64,000 bases of DNA from Arthrobacter sp. ZGTC131. Its GTDB lineage: Bacteria; Actinomycetota; Actinomycetes; Actinomycetales; Micrococcaceae. The stretch covers positions 186,001 through 250,000 of the forward strand of contig NZ_PJIK01000004.1 in the NCBI RefSeq assembly GCF_002929275.1. The letters are read 5' to 3'. Below are positions 49,405-57,671 of this stretch, in pieces. The translations under genes were made by a program, and so were the position numbers. The notes beneath the pieces are model-generated. The model was not told the DNA's origin. It saw only the letters and a list, made by a program, of their open reading frames with translations, and searched no databases. Each line of letters begins with the position of its first letter. Position 1 is the stretch's first letter.

Positions 49405-50929
49405 CGGCGATCCCCGGCTGGGGCGGCTCCTCGACGGCATTGTCCGGCTCGCCTCGGGGGAGCTCCATTCGCGCATTGAAATTTCCGACGCCCGGGATGA
49501 GCTGGACGCGGTCATCATGGGCACCAACCTGCTCGCCGAAGACCTCCAGATCATCTACCAGGAGCTGGAGCAGCGGGTTGAATCCCGCACGCAGATGCTC
49601 AACGCTGCGCACCGGGAGCTGCAGCAAATGGCCCTCACCGATTCCCTGACGGGCCTCTTCAACCGTTCCGCGCTGGTCAGCGCCGTCAACGACGCCCAGG
49701 CGGAGGCGGCCGACGGCGGGCTGCCGCCGGCGCTGCTGCTGCTGGATCTGGACGCGTTCAAGAGCGTCAACGATTCCTTGGGCCATTCCATCGGCGACCA
49801 GGTGCTGGCCGCCGTCGGAAGGCGAATCCGGTCATGTGTGCGCGACTCCGACATGGTGGCCCGGCTGGGCGGAGACGAATTCGCCATCCTGCTCACCTCC
49901 ACCTCGCCCGCGAAGGCCGTGGCAGTGGGGAACCGGATACTGGATGCCCTCAACGGAACCCTCGAGGTGGACGGCAAGCACATCCGCTGCGGGGCCAGCC
50001 TGGGGCTGCGCATGGCCGACCCCGGCGAGACCTCCGAGGAACTGCTCATGGAGGCCGACATCGCCATGTACGCCTCCAAGGCAGACGGCCGCAACAAGCT
50101 GCGGGTGTTCGAACCGGCCATGCTGCATGCCCGGCAGCTCCGCAACCAGCTGGTGGGCGAACTGCGCGAAGCCATCGCAGGCTCGCAGCTGGTGCTGTTC
50201 TACCAGCCGGTCATCGAGCTGGCCACCGGCAGGATCGAGGGCGTCGAGGCGCTGGTGCGCTGGCAGCACCCCACCCGCGGACTGATCATGCCGGACGAGT
50301 TCATCCCCATCGCCGAGGAAACCGGCCTCATTTCCGAGCTGGGCAAGTGGGTGCTCAAGGCCTCCGTGGAGCAGCTCCGGCGCTGGCGGGCGGATCCGGA
50401 AACCAAGCGGCACGACTTCTCCATGCGCATCAACATCTCCGCCGCCGACCTGCAGCGCCTCGAATTCATCGAGGACGTCCGCGACGCCCTCACATCCGCG
50501 GACCTGGAGCCGGCGCTGCTGGTCCTGGAGCTGACGGAGAGCGCCATCATCCAAGGCAATGAGCTCGACCGGTACACGCTGGCCAGCCTCCGCAAGCTCG
50601 GAGTGGGCCTGGAGATCGACGACTTCGGCACCGGGTATTCCTCCATCAGCTACCTGCGGCGGCTCCCGGTGGACCGCGTCAAGGTGGACCGGACCCTGCT
50701 CACGGCGCTGGGCAGCGACCCCGCCCAGCCGGCCCTGATTGCGGCAATCCACCAGCTCATCCGCGCCTGCGGGCTGGAGGCGGTGTGGGAGGGCGTGGAA
50801 ACCGCGGAACAGTCCGAGCACCTGCGAAGCACCGGCTGCGTCAGCGGCCAGGGCTACTACTTCAGCCGGCCGCTGCCCGAAGCCGAATTCACGGCCCGCC
50901 TGGCACGGCAGGACGTCTGGCCCGGCTGA
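49394..50929 (+). CDS. GGDEF-EAL protein, cyclic di-GMP synthesis/degradation
   Basis: This 511-residue soluble protein has a HAMP-like and coiled-coil N-terminus (LLAEDLQIIYQELEQRVESR). The GGDEF domain (about 80-240) is intact (VARLGGDEFAILL), with an inhibitory I-site RDSD five residues before GGDEF. The EAL domain (about 250-505) keeps all expected catalytic segments: GVEALVRW, INISAADLQ, LELTESAI, IDDFGTGYSS, VKVDRTLL, WEGVET and SGQGYYF. Both activities may therefore be functional. Input probably comes from the co-encoded TPR and STAS-like proteins, since it lacks its own sensor domain. Confidence 0.92.
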   Translation: MFSDGDPRLGRLLDGIVRLASGELHSRIEISDARDELDAVIMGTNLLAEDLQIIYQELEQRVESRTQMLNAAHRELQQMALTDSLTGLFNRSALVSAVNDAQAEAADGGLPPALLLLDLDAFKSVNDSLGHSIGDQVLAAVGRRIRSCVRDSDMVARLGGDEFAILLTSTSPAKAVAVGNRILDALNGTLEVDGKHIRCGASLGLRMADPGETSEELLMEADIAMYASKADGRNKLRVFEPAMLHARQLRNQLVGELREAIAGSQLVLFYQPVIELATGRIEGVEALVRWQHPTRGLIMPDEFIPIAEETGLISELGKWVLKASVEQLRRWRADPETKRHDFSMRINISAADLQRLEFIEDVRDALTSADLEPALLVLELTESAIIQGNELDRYTLASLRKLGVGLEIDDFGTGYSSISYLRRLPVDRVKVDRTLLTALGSDPAQPALIAAIHQLIRACGLEAVWEGVETAEQSEHLRSTGCVSGQGYYFSRPLPEAEFTARLARQDVWPG

Positions 50930-50990
50930 TCCTGGCCCGGCTGATCCCTGTCCGCCGATGCGCCTCGGCTGGGTGCCATCCGGCTTTTCC

Positions 50991-51551
50991 TCAGGCTGGC
51001 ACGCCGGCGCGCCACTCGTCGGCGAGCATGGCGTAGATCAGCTCCGTGGACCACGCACCCTTGTAGTGCCAGTTTTCCACGAGCGTGGCCTCGAGCCGCA
51101 TCCCCAGCCGCTCGCAGATCCTGGCCGAACCGGTGTTGAGCGCGTCCAGCTTGGCATCGATCCGGTGGAAGCCCAGTGCGCCGAAGCCAAGTTCCAGCAG
51201 CGCGCGGGCGGCCTCGGTGGCGTACCCCTTGCCGCGGCCCTCCGGCGCCATGATCCAGCCGATCTCGGCCTGCCCCTCGCCGGGCAGCCACTTGAGCACC
51301 ACCTCGCCGAGTAGGCCGGGAAGGTCCTTGGCCTCGACGGCCAGGCAGATCCAGTCGCCCTCCTTCTCGAAGGCGAAATTGGCGTACCTGCCCACGGTCT
51401 CCATGGACTGGGTGTAGGTCTTGGCATCCCGCAGCAGGAAGCGCGCCGTTTCCGGAAGCGACTGGTAGGCATGGAACGCGTCCAGGTCCGAGGCCTCGAA
51501 CCGGCGCAGCCTTAGTCGCTCGGTGTGGATGGGCAGGGGGATGTGGGGCAT
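50991..51551 (-). CDS. GNAT acetyltransferase, RimJ/RimL type
   Basis: This 186-residue acetyltransferase opens with the RimJ/L-like TERLRLRRFEASDLDAFHAY. Motif A is EIGWIMAPEGRGKGYATEAA and the C-terminal part has RIDAKLDALNTGSARICERL followed by GMRLEATLVENWHYKGAWST. Relatives modify ribosomal protein N-termini or small molecules; the substrate here is unknown. It lies upstream-convergent to the GGDEF-EAL gene and downstream of ackA on the same strand (27-bp gap). Confidence 0.88.
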   Translation of the reverse strand: MPHIPLPIHTERLRLRRFEASDLDAFHAYQSLPETARFLLRDAKTYTQSMETVGRYANFAFEKEGDWICLAVEAKDLPGLLGEVVLKWLPGEGQAEIGWIMAPEGRGKGYATEAARALLELGFGALGFHRIDAKLDALNTGSARICERLGMRLEATLVENWHYKGAWSTELIYAMLADEWRAGVPA

Positions 51552-51578
51552 GGTTCGAGGGTACGCGGTTGGGACAGG

Positions 51579-52733
51579 TTAACCCCCGACGACGGCGGCC
51601 GTCGCCTCCGCGATGGCGCGCTCCTCGTCCGTGGGGACCACGAGCACTGGAATGGCGGACGACGCGGAGGAAATCACCCGGGGTTCCTTGGACCGCTCAC
51701 TGTTCAGGTTGGCGTCGAGATCGATGCCCAGCGCCGCCAGCCGCTCCCCCACCAGCGCACGGAACTGGTGCGAGTTCTCGCCGATCCCCGCAGTGAACAC
51801 CAGCGCCTTCGCCCCGCCCACGGCCACGTGGTAGCCACCGATGTACTTGGCCAGCCGGTAGGACGTGACGGCGAGCGCCATGGCAGCCTTGGCGTCGCCG
51901 GCCTCGGAGGCCTCCACCACCGAGCGCATGTCGTTGTTGCCAGCCAGGCCCTTGAGCCCGGATTCGCGGTTCAGCATGGTGTCCAGGTCCTCCGCGTTCC
52001 ACCCCACGCGGGCCAGGAACACGAGGATGGACGGGTCAAGGTCGCCGGAACGAGTGCCCATGACCAGGCCCTCCAGCGGAGTGAAGCCCATGGAGGTGTC
52101 CACGGACTTGCCGCCCCGGATCGCCGTGACCGAGGCGCCGTTCCCCAGGTGGGCGATCACGCCGTCGAACTCCTCCGCCGGAAGGTCCAGCAGCGCCGCG
52201 GCCTTGTGCGTGACGTATTCGTGCGAGGTGCCGTGGAAGCCGTAACGGCGGATCCCGTGGTTGGCGTAGAGCTCGTCCGGCACGGCATAGCGCCAGGCGT
52301 GCTCGGGCAGGGTGCGGTGGAAGGCGGTGTCGAACACTGCGACCTGCGGCATCTCCGGCCACTTCTTGGCAATGGCGCGGATGCCCAGCACGTTGGCGGG
52401 GTTGTGGAGCGGGGCCAGCGGGTTGAGCCGCTCGATGGCGCGGGTGATCTCGTTGTCGATCAGCACGGGTTCGCCGAACCGCTCGCCGCCGTGGACCACG
52501 CGGTGCCCCACGGCGTCCAGCTCCCGGTCACCCAGCACCTCGTGGATGGCGGCGTCCACCAGTTCGAGGGCCTCGGCATGATCCGCCGGGCCCACCACTT
52601 CGCCGTCGCCCTGACCTCCGTTGGATGTGCCGATCCTCTCGATCAGCCCCTCCGTGAGGATGCTGCCGGCCGCGACGTCACGCACCTGGTATTTGAGCGA
52701 GGACGAGCCGGAGTTGATGACGAGCACGAGCAT
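51579..52733 (-). CDS. ackA: Acetate kinase
   Basis: This enzyme of 384 residues interconverts acetyl phosphate and ADP with acetate and ATP. The N-terminus MLVLVINSGSSSLKYQV is the first family signature. RYGFHGTSHEYVTHKAA carries the catalytic His, and the adenine-binding C-terminal part includes FTAGIGENSHQFRA. It lies 8 bp after pta, the usual pta-ackA operon order, for acetate overflow or acetate assimilation. Confidence 0.95.
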   Translation of the reverse strand: MLVLVINSGSSSLKYQVRDVAAGSILTEGLIERIGTSNGGQGDGEVVGPADHAEALELVDAAIHEVLGDRELDAVGHRVVHGGERFGEPVLIDNEITRAIERLNPLAPLHNPANVLGIRAIAKKWPEMPQVAVFDTAFHRTLPEHAWRYAVPDELYANHGIRRYGFHGTSHEYVTHKAAALLDLPAEEFDGVIAHLGNGASVTAIRGGKSVDTSMGFTPLEGLVMGTRSGDLDPSILVFLARVGWNAEDLDTMLNRESGLKGLAGNNDMRSVVEASEAGDAKAAMALAVTSYRLAKYIGGYHVAVGGAKALVFTAGIGENSHQFRALVGERLAALGIDLDANLNSERSKEPRVISSASSAIPVLVVPTDEERAIAEATAAVVGG

Positions 52734-52741
52734 GGGGCCTC

Positions 52742-54952
52742 CTAAGCCTTGGCTTCTGCGGACGGGACGGTTGCTGCCGCGGGTTCCGGCGTTGTGGGCT
52801 GAGCTTCGGCGGGCTGGGCCTCGGTGGGCCCGGTTTCGGCGGACTGCGGCGCCGTCGGCTGGGCCGCCGTCGACTGGCCCGCCGTCGACTGGGCCTGGAC
52901 GGCGGTGATGGCCACTGTGTTCACGATGTCCTCCACCGTGCAGCCGCGGGACAGGTCGTTGACCGGCTTGCGGAGCCCCTGCAGGACCGGCCCGACGGCG
53001 ACCGCCCCGGAGGTCTGCTGCACCGCCTTGTAGGTGTTGTTGCCGGTGTTCAGGTCCGGGAAGATGAACACGGTGGCCTGGCCGGCGACGGACGAGCCGG
53101 GCATCTTGGACGCGGCGATCGCGGCGTCCACGGCGGCGTCGTACTGGATGGGACCCTCCACGGGCAGTTCCTGGCGCCGGTCCTTCACCAGCTCCGTGGC
53201 CACCCGCACCTTCTCCACTGCCTCGCCCGAGCCGGACCCGCCGCTCGAATAGGACAGCATGGCCACCCGCGGATCCACGCCGAACTGGGCCGCGGTTTCC
53301 GCCGAGGCCAGTGCGATGTCTGCCAGCTGCTCCTCGTTCGGGTCCGGGTTCACGGCGCAGTCGCCATAGACCAGCACGCGGTCCGGCATGAGCATGAAGA
53401 ACACCGACGATACGATCTTCACGCCCTCGCGGGTCTTCACGAACTCCAGGGCCGGGCGGATGGTGTGGGCTGTGGTGTGCGCGGCCCCGGACACCATGCC
53501 GTCCACCACGCCCAGCTGGACCATCATGGTGCCGAAGTAGCTGCCGTCCAGCATGACTTCCAGCGCCCGGGCCAGGTCCACTCCCTTGTGCGCCCGCAGC
53601 TCCGCGTACTTCTCCGCGAAACCCTGGCGCAGCCCCGAGGTGGCAGGATCCACGATGTTGATGCCGGACAGGTCGATGCCACGGCTGGCCGCAAGCTCCC
53701 TGACGTCGGTTTCGCGTCCCAGCAGCGTGAGGTCACAGACGTCGCGGCGGTACAGGATCTCGGCGGCCCGCAGGATCCGCACGTCCGTGCCCTCCGGCAG
53801 CACGATGTGGCGGCGCTGGGACCGGGCCCGCTCGATGAGGTCATGCAGGAACCGCAGCGGCGTCATGCGCTCCGCCCGGGGCAGGTGCAGGCGTTCGACG
53901 ATCTCGGCCTCGTCCACGCGCCGGGACCACAGCCCAAGCGCGGACGCCACCTTCCGGCGGTGCCCGCTCCAGATCTCACTGCGGACCTCGGAAACGCGGC
54001 GGGCGGTGGTGTAGGTGTCGTCGGTCGTGTCGAAGACCGGGAACGGGGCGGACGCCAGCAGGGGGTAGATGTTGGCATCCGGGGCCAGGCCGCCGGTGAG
54101 GATCAGCGCGGACGGCACGGGGAATTCCGGGGAGAATGATGATGCCAGGCACGCCACCATCACGTCGGCCCGGTCGCCCGGGACGATCACCAGCGCGCCG
54201 TCGTCGAGCACGTTCAGGAAGTTGCCCACGTTCATGGCGGCCACCTTGACGTCCCGGACGTCGCGCTCCATGTCCGCGCGGCCGGCGATCTGGCGGATGC
54301 CCAGGGCGGCGCCCACCTCGCCTGTGGTGGGGCGGGCAATGTCCTCGAGCTCCGGGAAAATGTACACCGGACGGCCGGAGGCGCCGGGCTTCACGGCGGC
54401 AGCGATCGCGTCGGCGTCCTCCGGATCGGCGCGGTTCACCATGATGGCCAGCAGCGCGCACTTCTCCGCCGCCAACTCCTTCCGGGCGACGTCGACGGCG
54501 GCGGACGTCTCCGCGACGGTGCGCCCCTTCGCGCCCACCACGGCCACGACGGGGGCGGCCAGGTTGTTGGCGAGGCGGGCGTTGAGATCGAATTCGACGG
54601 CGGCCTCCTGGCCGGTGAGGTCAGTCCCCTCCACGATGATCACGTCGCAGTGCCGGCCCATCTCGGCGAAGATCTCTACGCAGCGGGCGTCGATGTCCTC
54701 GCGCTTGCCCTCGGCGAGCAGGCTGCGGACCTCCGTGAAGGTCAGGCCGCCGCGGCAGCGCTCGTCCTCGAGGTCGAAGCGGGATTTCATGAGCGCCACC
54801 ATGGGGTCAGCCCCGGCGTCGTCCCCGTGGACCACGGGCTTGAAGAAGCCGATCCGGTCGGCGTGCCGGTGGAGCGTGTCCGCGAGGCCCAGCGCTATGA
54901 GCGACTTGCCCGAACCCGGGGTCGTCGCACTGACATATATACCTTTGGCCAT
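52742..54952 (-). CDS. pta: Phosphate acetyltransferase, long form
   Basis: This 736-residue enzyme interconverts acetyl-CoA and acetyl phosphate. The long form has an N-terminal dethiobiotin-synthetase-like P-loop domain (KGIYVSATTPGSGKSLIALG), a DRTGG domain (about 215-330) and a catalytic PTA domain from about 370 to 690 (IVLPEGTDVRILRAAEILYR, ATFIFPDLNTGNNTYK-like end). A low-complexity tail of about 45 residues with repeated AQPT/AEAQP units extends beyond the family end. It heads the pta-ackA pair. Confidence 0.95.
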   Translation of the reverse strand: MAKGIYVSATTPGSGKSLIALGLADTLHRHADRIGFFKPVVHGDDAGADPMVALMKSRFDLEDERCRGGLTFTEVRSLLAEGKREDIDARCVEIFAEMGRHCDVIIVEGTDLTGQEAAVEFDLNARLANNLAAPVVAVVGAKGRTVAETSAAVDVARKELAAEKCALLAIMVNRADPEDADAIAAAVKPGASGRPVYIFPELEDIARPTTGEVGAALGIRQIAGRADMERDVRDVKVAAMNVGNFLNVLDDGALVIVPGDRADVMVACLASSFSPEFPVPSALILTGGLAPDANIYPLLASAPFPVFDTTDDTYTTARRVSEVRSEIWSGHRRKVASALGLWSRRVDEAEIVERLHLPRAERMTPLRFLHDLIERARSQRRHIVLPEGTDVRILRAAEILYRRDVCDLTLLGRETDVRELAASRGIDLSGINIVDPATSGLRQGFAEKYAELRAHKGVDLARALEVMLDGSYFGTMMVQLGVVDGMVSGAAHTTAHTIRPALEFVKTREGVKIVSSVFFMLMPDRVLVYGDCAVNPDPNEEQLADIALASAETAAQFGVDPRVAMLSYSSGGSGSGEAVEKVRVATELVKDRRQELPVEGPIQYDAAVDAAIAASKMPGSSVAGQATVFIFPDLNTGNNTYKAVQQTSGAVAVGPVLQGLRKPVNDLSRGCTVEDIVNTVAITAVQAQSTAGQSTAAQPTAPQSAETGPTEAQPAEAQPTTPEPAAATVPSAEAKA

Positions 54953-55207
54953 GATCAGTCCTCTGGTTGGAAGGTCCTGCGCGGAGCGTGCTGCGACGGC
55001 GTGCGCCCAGGAGGTGTTCCTTAAGGCGTACCCCCTTCAGGTTCCGCCTAAGCACCAGAGCCCGCCGCTCCTCCATACTTTCACTTGTTCGCGGACTTTC
55101 GGGAGCAGACAATGGTGTTGATTCCCACGTCAGCGGCTCAGCGCTTCAGCGGGCACGTGGCGTGCCAACGCCTCGAGACCCCTCCCTAACCGGCGATTCG
55201 AACCACG

Positions 55208-56188
55208 GTGCTGCTGATGAACCCTGGTGGATCCCCTGCAACTTCCCGTTCGGCTGCTGCGTCCCGCATCAGACAGCATCCCGTAGCGGCCTTCCTCGTC
55301 GTTGCCATCACGCTCTCCTGGGCGGCCCAGGTTCTGTCCATCCTCCTGCTCGGGAACATCCTGCCGGGAATCCTCGCCGAACTGCTGATCCTGCTGGGAA
55401 CGGCCGTTCTTGTCACGGGCGCCGCCGACGGCCGGCCAGCCGTGCGTGACCTCGTCCGCCGGGCCTTCCGCTGGCGCGTGGCACCTGGCTGGTACGTGGC
55501 GGCGCTGCTGGCCCTGCCCGCGCTGACCTTGCTCATTGCCGCAGCCACCGGCACCTTCCATTCGCCCGCTGATGGCTGGGCGCCGCTGCTGGTCACCTAT
55601 CTGCTGAACACCGTGGTCATCGGCGCCCTCCTCGGCAACATTTGGGAGGAACTGGCCTGGACCGGCGTGGTGCAGCACCGTCTCATGGACCGCCACGGAG
55701 CGTTCGTTGCCGCCGTGCTGACAGCCATCCCGTTCGCGCTCATCCACGTGCCCTTTGCCTTCGCGGAGAGAGGCTTCGCCAACACGCCCCTGGCCGACGC
55801 GGCAGCCTACTGGGCGGTTCTGTTCCTGTTTGCCCCCTTCTTCCGCGCGCTCATGGGCCTGACTTACTTGAGAACGGGATACAGCCTGCTGATCGTGGGC
55901 CTGCTCCACGCGTCATTCAACGCCTCCGCGGCGACCAAGCTGGACGCGTTCGACGGCGACTGGCAGCAGATTGCCGCGGCGATCGTCTTGCTCGGCGTCG
56001 TTGCTGCGTTGCGGATCTTCCGGAGTCCCCGCCCCACCGGCAAGCCCCTCCCGGACCAGCGCGAACGCACACTTCAGCACCCCACCGAAGCGGCAGACCA
56101 GCGCAAACGCACACTTCAGCACCCCACCGAAGCGGCAGAGAAGGGCACCGCGAAGGAGAGCGGCCATGGCTCATCATCTGCCGGCTGA
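55208..56188 (+). CDS. CPBP-family intramembrane protein (first of pair)
   Basis: This integral membrane protein of 326 residues has about seven helices. The CPBP/Abi motif 1 is NIWEELAWTGVVQHRL near residue 140, motif 2 FALIHVPFAF and motif 3 LLIVGLLHASFNAS. These Glu and His residues form the putative protease site related to Rce1. The C-terminus carries two tandem copies of RTLQHPTEAA. The GTG at 55208 is used; an ATG at 55217 is possible. It overlaps the next CPBP gene by 23 bp. Confidence 0.85.
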   Translation: MLLMNPGGSPATSRSAAASRIRQHPVAAFLVVAITLSWAAQVLSILLLGNILPGILAELLILLGTAVLVTGAADGRPAVRDLVRRAFRWRVAPGWYVAALLALPALTLLIAAATGTFHSPADGWAPLLVTYLLNTVVIGALLGNIWEELAWTGVVQHRLMDRHGAFVAAVLTAIPFALIHVPFAFAERGFANTPLADAAAYWAVLFLFAPFFRALMGLTYLRTGYSLLIVGLLHASFNASAATKLDAFDGDWQQIAAAIVLLGVVAALRIFRSPRPTGKPLPDQRERTLQHPTEAADQRKRTLQHPTEAAEKGTAKESGHGSSSAG

Positions 56189-57164
56189 CGGCCAAGACCA
56201 CCAGCCTCCGCGCCAGCCGCATCAGCAGGCACACCCCTCCCCGCGCCCCAAGCCTGCCCTCCGCCCGTGGCCCGCCCGGCGTGACTGGCCCGCCTCGCGC
56301 GTGTGGCAAAACCGGCGCGGCTGGCCTGCCCGGCGGCGGCTCGCGGTGTTCTTCGGGCTTGCCTTTGTCATTTCGTGGTGCGTCTGGCCGCTGACCCTGC
56401 TCAATCCGGCCAGCTCTCCGATGGTCCCGTTCGGGCCCGCACTTGCGGCGGTCGCGGTGGCGTTCCTTTGCGGCGGCAAGGAGGGCCTGCTCGGCCTGCT
56501 GCGCCGGCTCGCGCGGTGGCGCGTGTCCGTCCGCTGGTACGTCGTGGCCCTTGCGTTGCCGTGCCTGCTGGTCCTAGCGGCCGCCGGCCTCACGGTTGCC
56601 GGCGGCGCCCCGGCACCGGATCTAGGCCCGAATCCCGGCTGGTTCTTGCTGGTCGGCACATTCACCTCGACCCTGGTGATCGTGGGCCTGTTCGAGGAAC
56701 TGGGCTGGCGCGGCTACGCCCTGCCCCTGATGCAGCAGAACCATACCGCACTCGCCGCAGCCCTCCTCCTCGGCGTGGTGTGGGCGCTCTGGCACCTGCC
56801 GGAGCTCGCCTCGGACCCCACCGGGCAACGGCCGCCGGTTCCGTTCATGCTCATGGTGATCGCCCAGTCCGTGCTGCTGGCCTGGATCTACAACAGCACC
56901 AGTTCTACCCAAAGCGCCGCCCTCCCTGCCACCGAAGAACACTCCCCCGGCGCCGGCAGCGTGCCGCTCTGCATGCTGTTCCATGCCTCGTTCAACACGT
57001 CGGGGGCACTTCTTTTCCCGGCGTTGGCCGGCCCGGATTACCTCACGCTGTGGTGGACCCTGGCACTGCTCCACGTGCTGGCCGCGCTCGCAGTGATTGC
57101 CTACGCGGGACCCGTGAGACTGGCACGCACCCTTGACACGAAGGCCCCCAATGGGATTACCTAA
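56166..57164 (+). CDS. CPBP-family intramembrane protein (second of pair)
   Basis: This 332-residue paralog of the preceding gene product has motif 1 GLFEELGWRGYALPLMQ, motif 2 VVWALWHLPEL and motif 3 CMLFHASFNTSG. The cytoplasmic N-terminus of about 55 residues is Pro/Arg/Trp-rich with RDWPASRVW and RRGWPARRR units. The ATG at 56166 has AGGAGAG upstream. Substrates of bacterial CPBP proteins are mostly unknown; some process peptide pheromones or bacteriocins. The stop codon overlaps a putative PaaR operator. Confidence 0.85.
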   Translation: MAHHLPADGQDHQPPRQPHQQAHPSPRPKPALRPWPARRDWPASRVWQNRRGWPARRRLAVFFGLAFVISWCVWPLTLLNPASSPMVPFGPALAAVAVAFLCGGKEGLLGLLRRLARWRVSVRWYVVALALPCLLVLAAAGLTVAGGAPAPDLGPNPGWFLLVGTFTSTLVIVGLFEELGWRGYALPLMQQNHTALAAALLLGVVWALWHLPELASDPTGQRPPVPFMLMVIAQSVLLAWIYNSTSSTQSAALPATEEHSPGAGSVPLCMLFHASFNTSGALLFPALAGPDYLTLWWTLALLHVLAALAVIAYAGPVRLARTLDTKAPNGIT

Positions 57165-57176
57165 TGAACATTCGGT
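57164..57176. promoter_or_regulatory. Putative PaaR operator upstream of paaI
   Basis: ATGAACATTCGGT, read on the minus strand as ACCGAATGTTCAT, differs at one base from the site before paaR. It lies 25-37 bp before the paaI GTG. Confidence 0.6.
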
Positions 57177-57200
57177 AAATAAAGCTGGAGGCAATGACGC

Positions 57201-57662
57201 GTGGCTGAAACGACAATTCCCGGTGTAACCCACCAGATCCTGAAGGACGACTATGCCTCGGAATGGATGGGCATCGAAGTCCTCAAGCTGGACGACGGCC
57301 ACGCGACCATCCGCATGACCCTGCGGCAGGAGATGCTCAACGGCTTCGGCATGGCCCACGGCGGAATGATCTTCGCCTTCGGCGATACCGCTTTCGCCCT
57401 CGCCTGCAACCCCGCCACCCCGCCACCCGGCGCGGCGGGGACCGAGTCGGACAGCATCACTGTTGCGTCCGGCGTCGACATCAACTTCCTCAAGCCGGCC
57501 TTCCAGGGGCAGGTGATCACCGCCGTCGCCGACCGCCGCTCAAGCGCTGGCCGCAGCGGCCTGTACGACATCCAAATCTTCGCCGCCGACCCCGGCACCC
57601 AACTGCCGGGCGAGCTCATAGCCGAGTTCCGCGGGCGCAGCCGCACCATCCCCAAGAAGTAG
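57201..57662 (+). CDS. paaI: Hydroxyphenylacetyl-CoA thioesterase PaaI
   Basis: This hotdog-fold thioesterase of 153 residues hydrolyses ring-hydroxylated phenylacetyl-CoA and other dead-end CoA esters, freeing CoA for the Paa pathway. The active-site helix is MAHGGMIFAFGDTAFALACN, with the catalytic Asp in GDTAF. VDINFLKPAFQGQVITAVAD follows, typical of PaaI. The GTG at 57201 follows TGGAGG. paaK begins 9 bp downstream, so the two form an operon controlled by the operator at 57164. Confidence 0.92.
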   Translation: MAETTIPGVTHQILKDDYASEWMGIEVLKLDDGHATIRMTLRQEMLNGFGMAHGGMIFAFGDTAFALACNPATPPPGAAGTESDSITVASGVDINFLKPAFQGQVITAVADRRSSAGRSGLYDIQIFAADPGTQLPGELIAEFRGRSRTIPKK

Positions 57663-57671
57663 GAACACATC

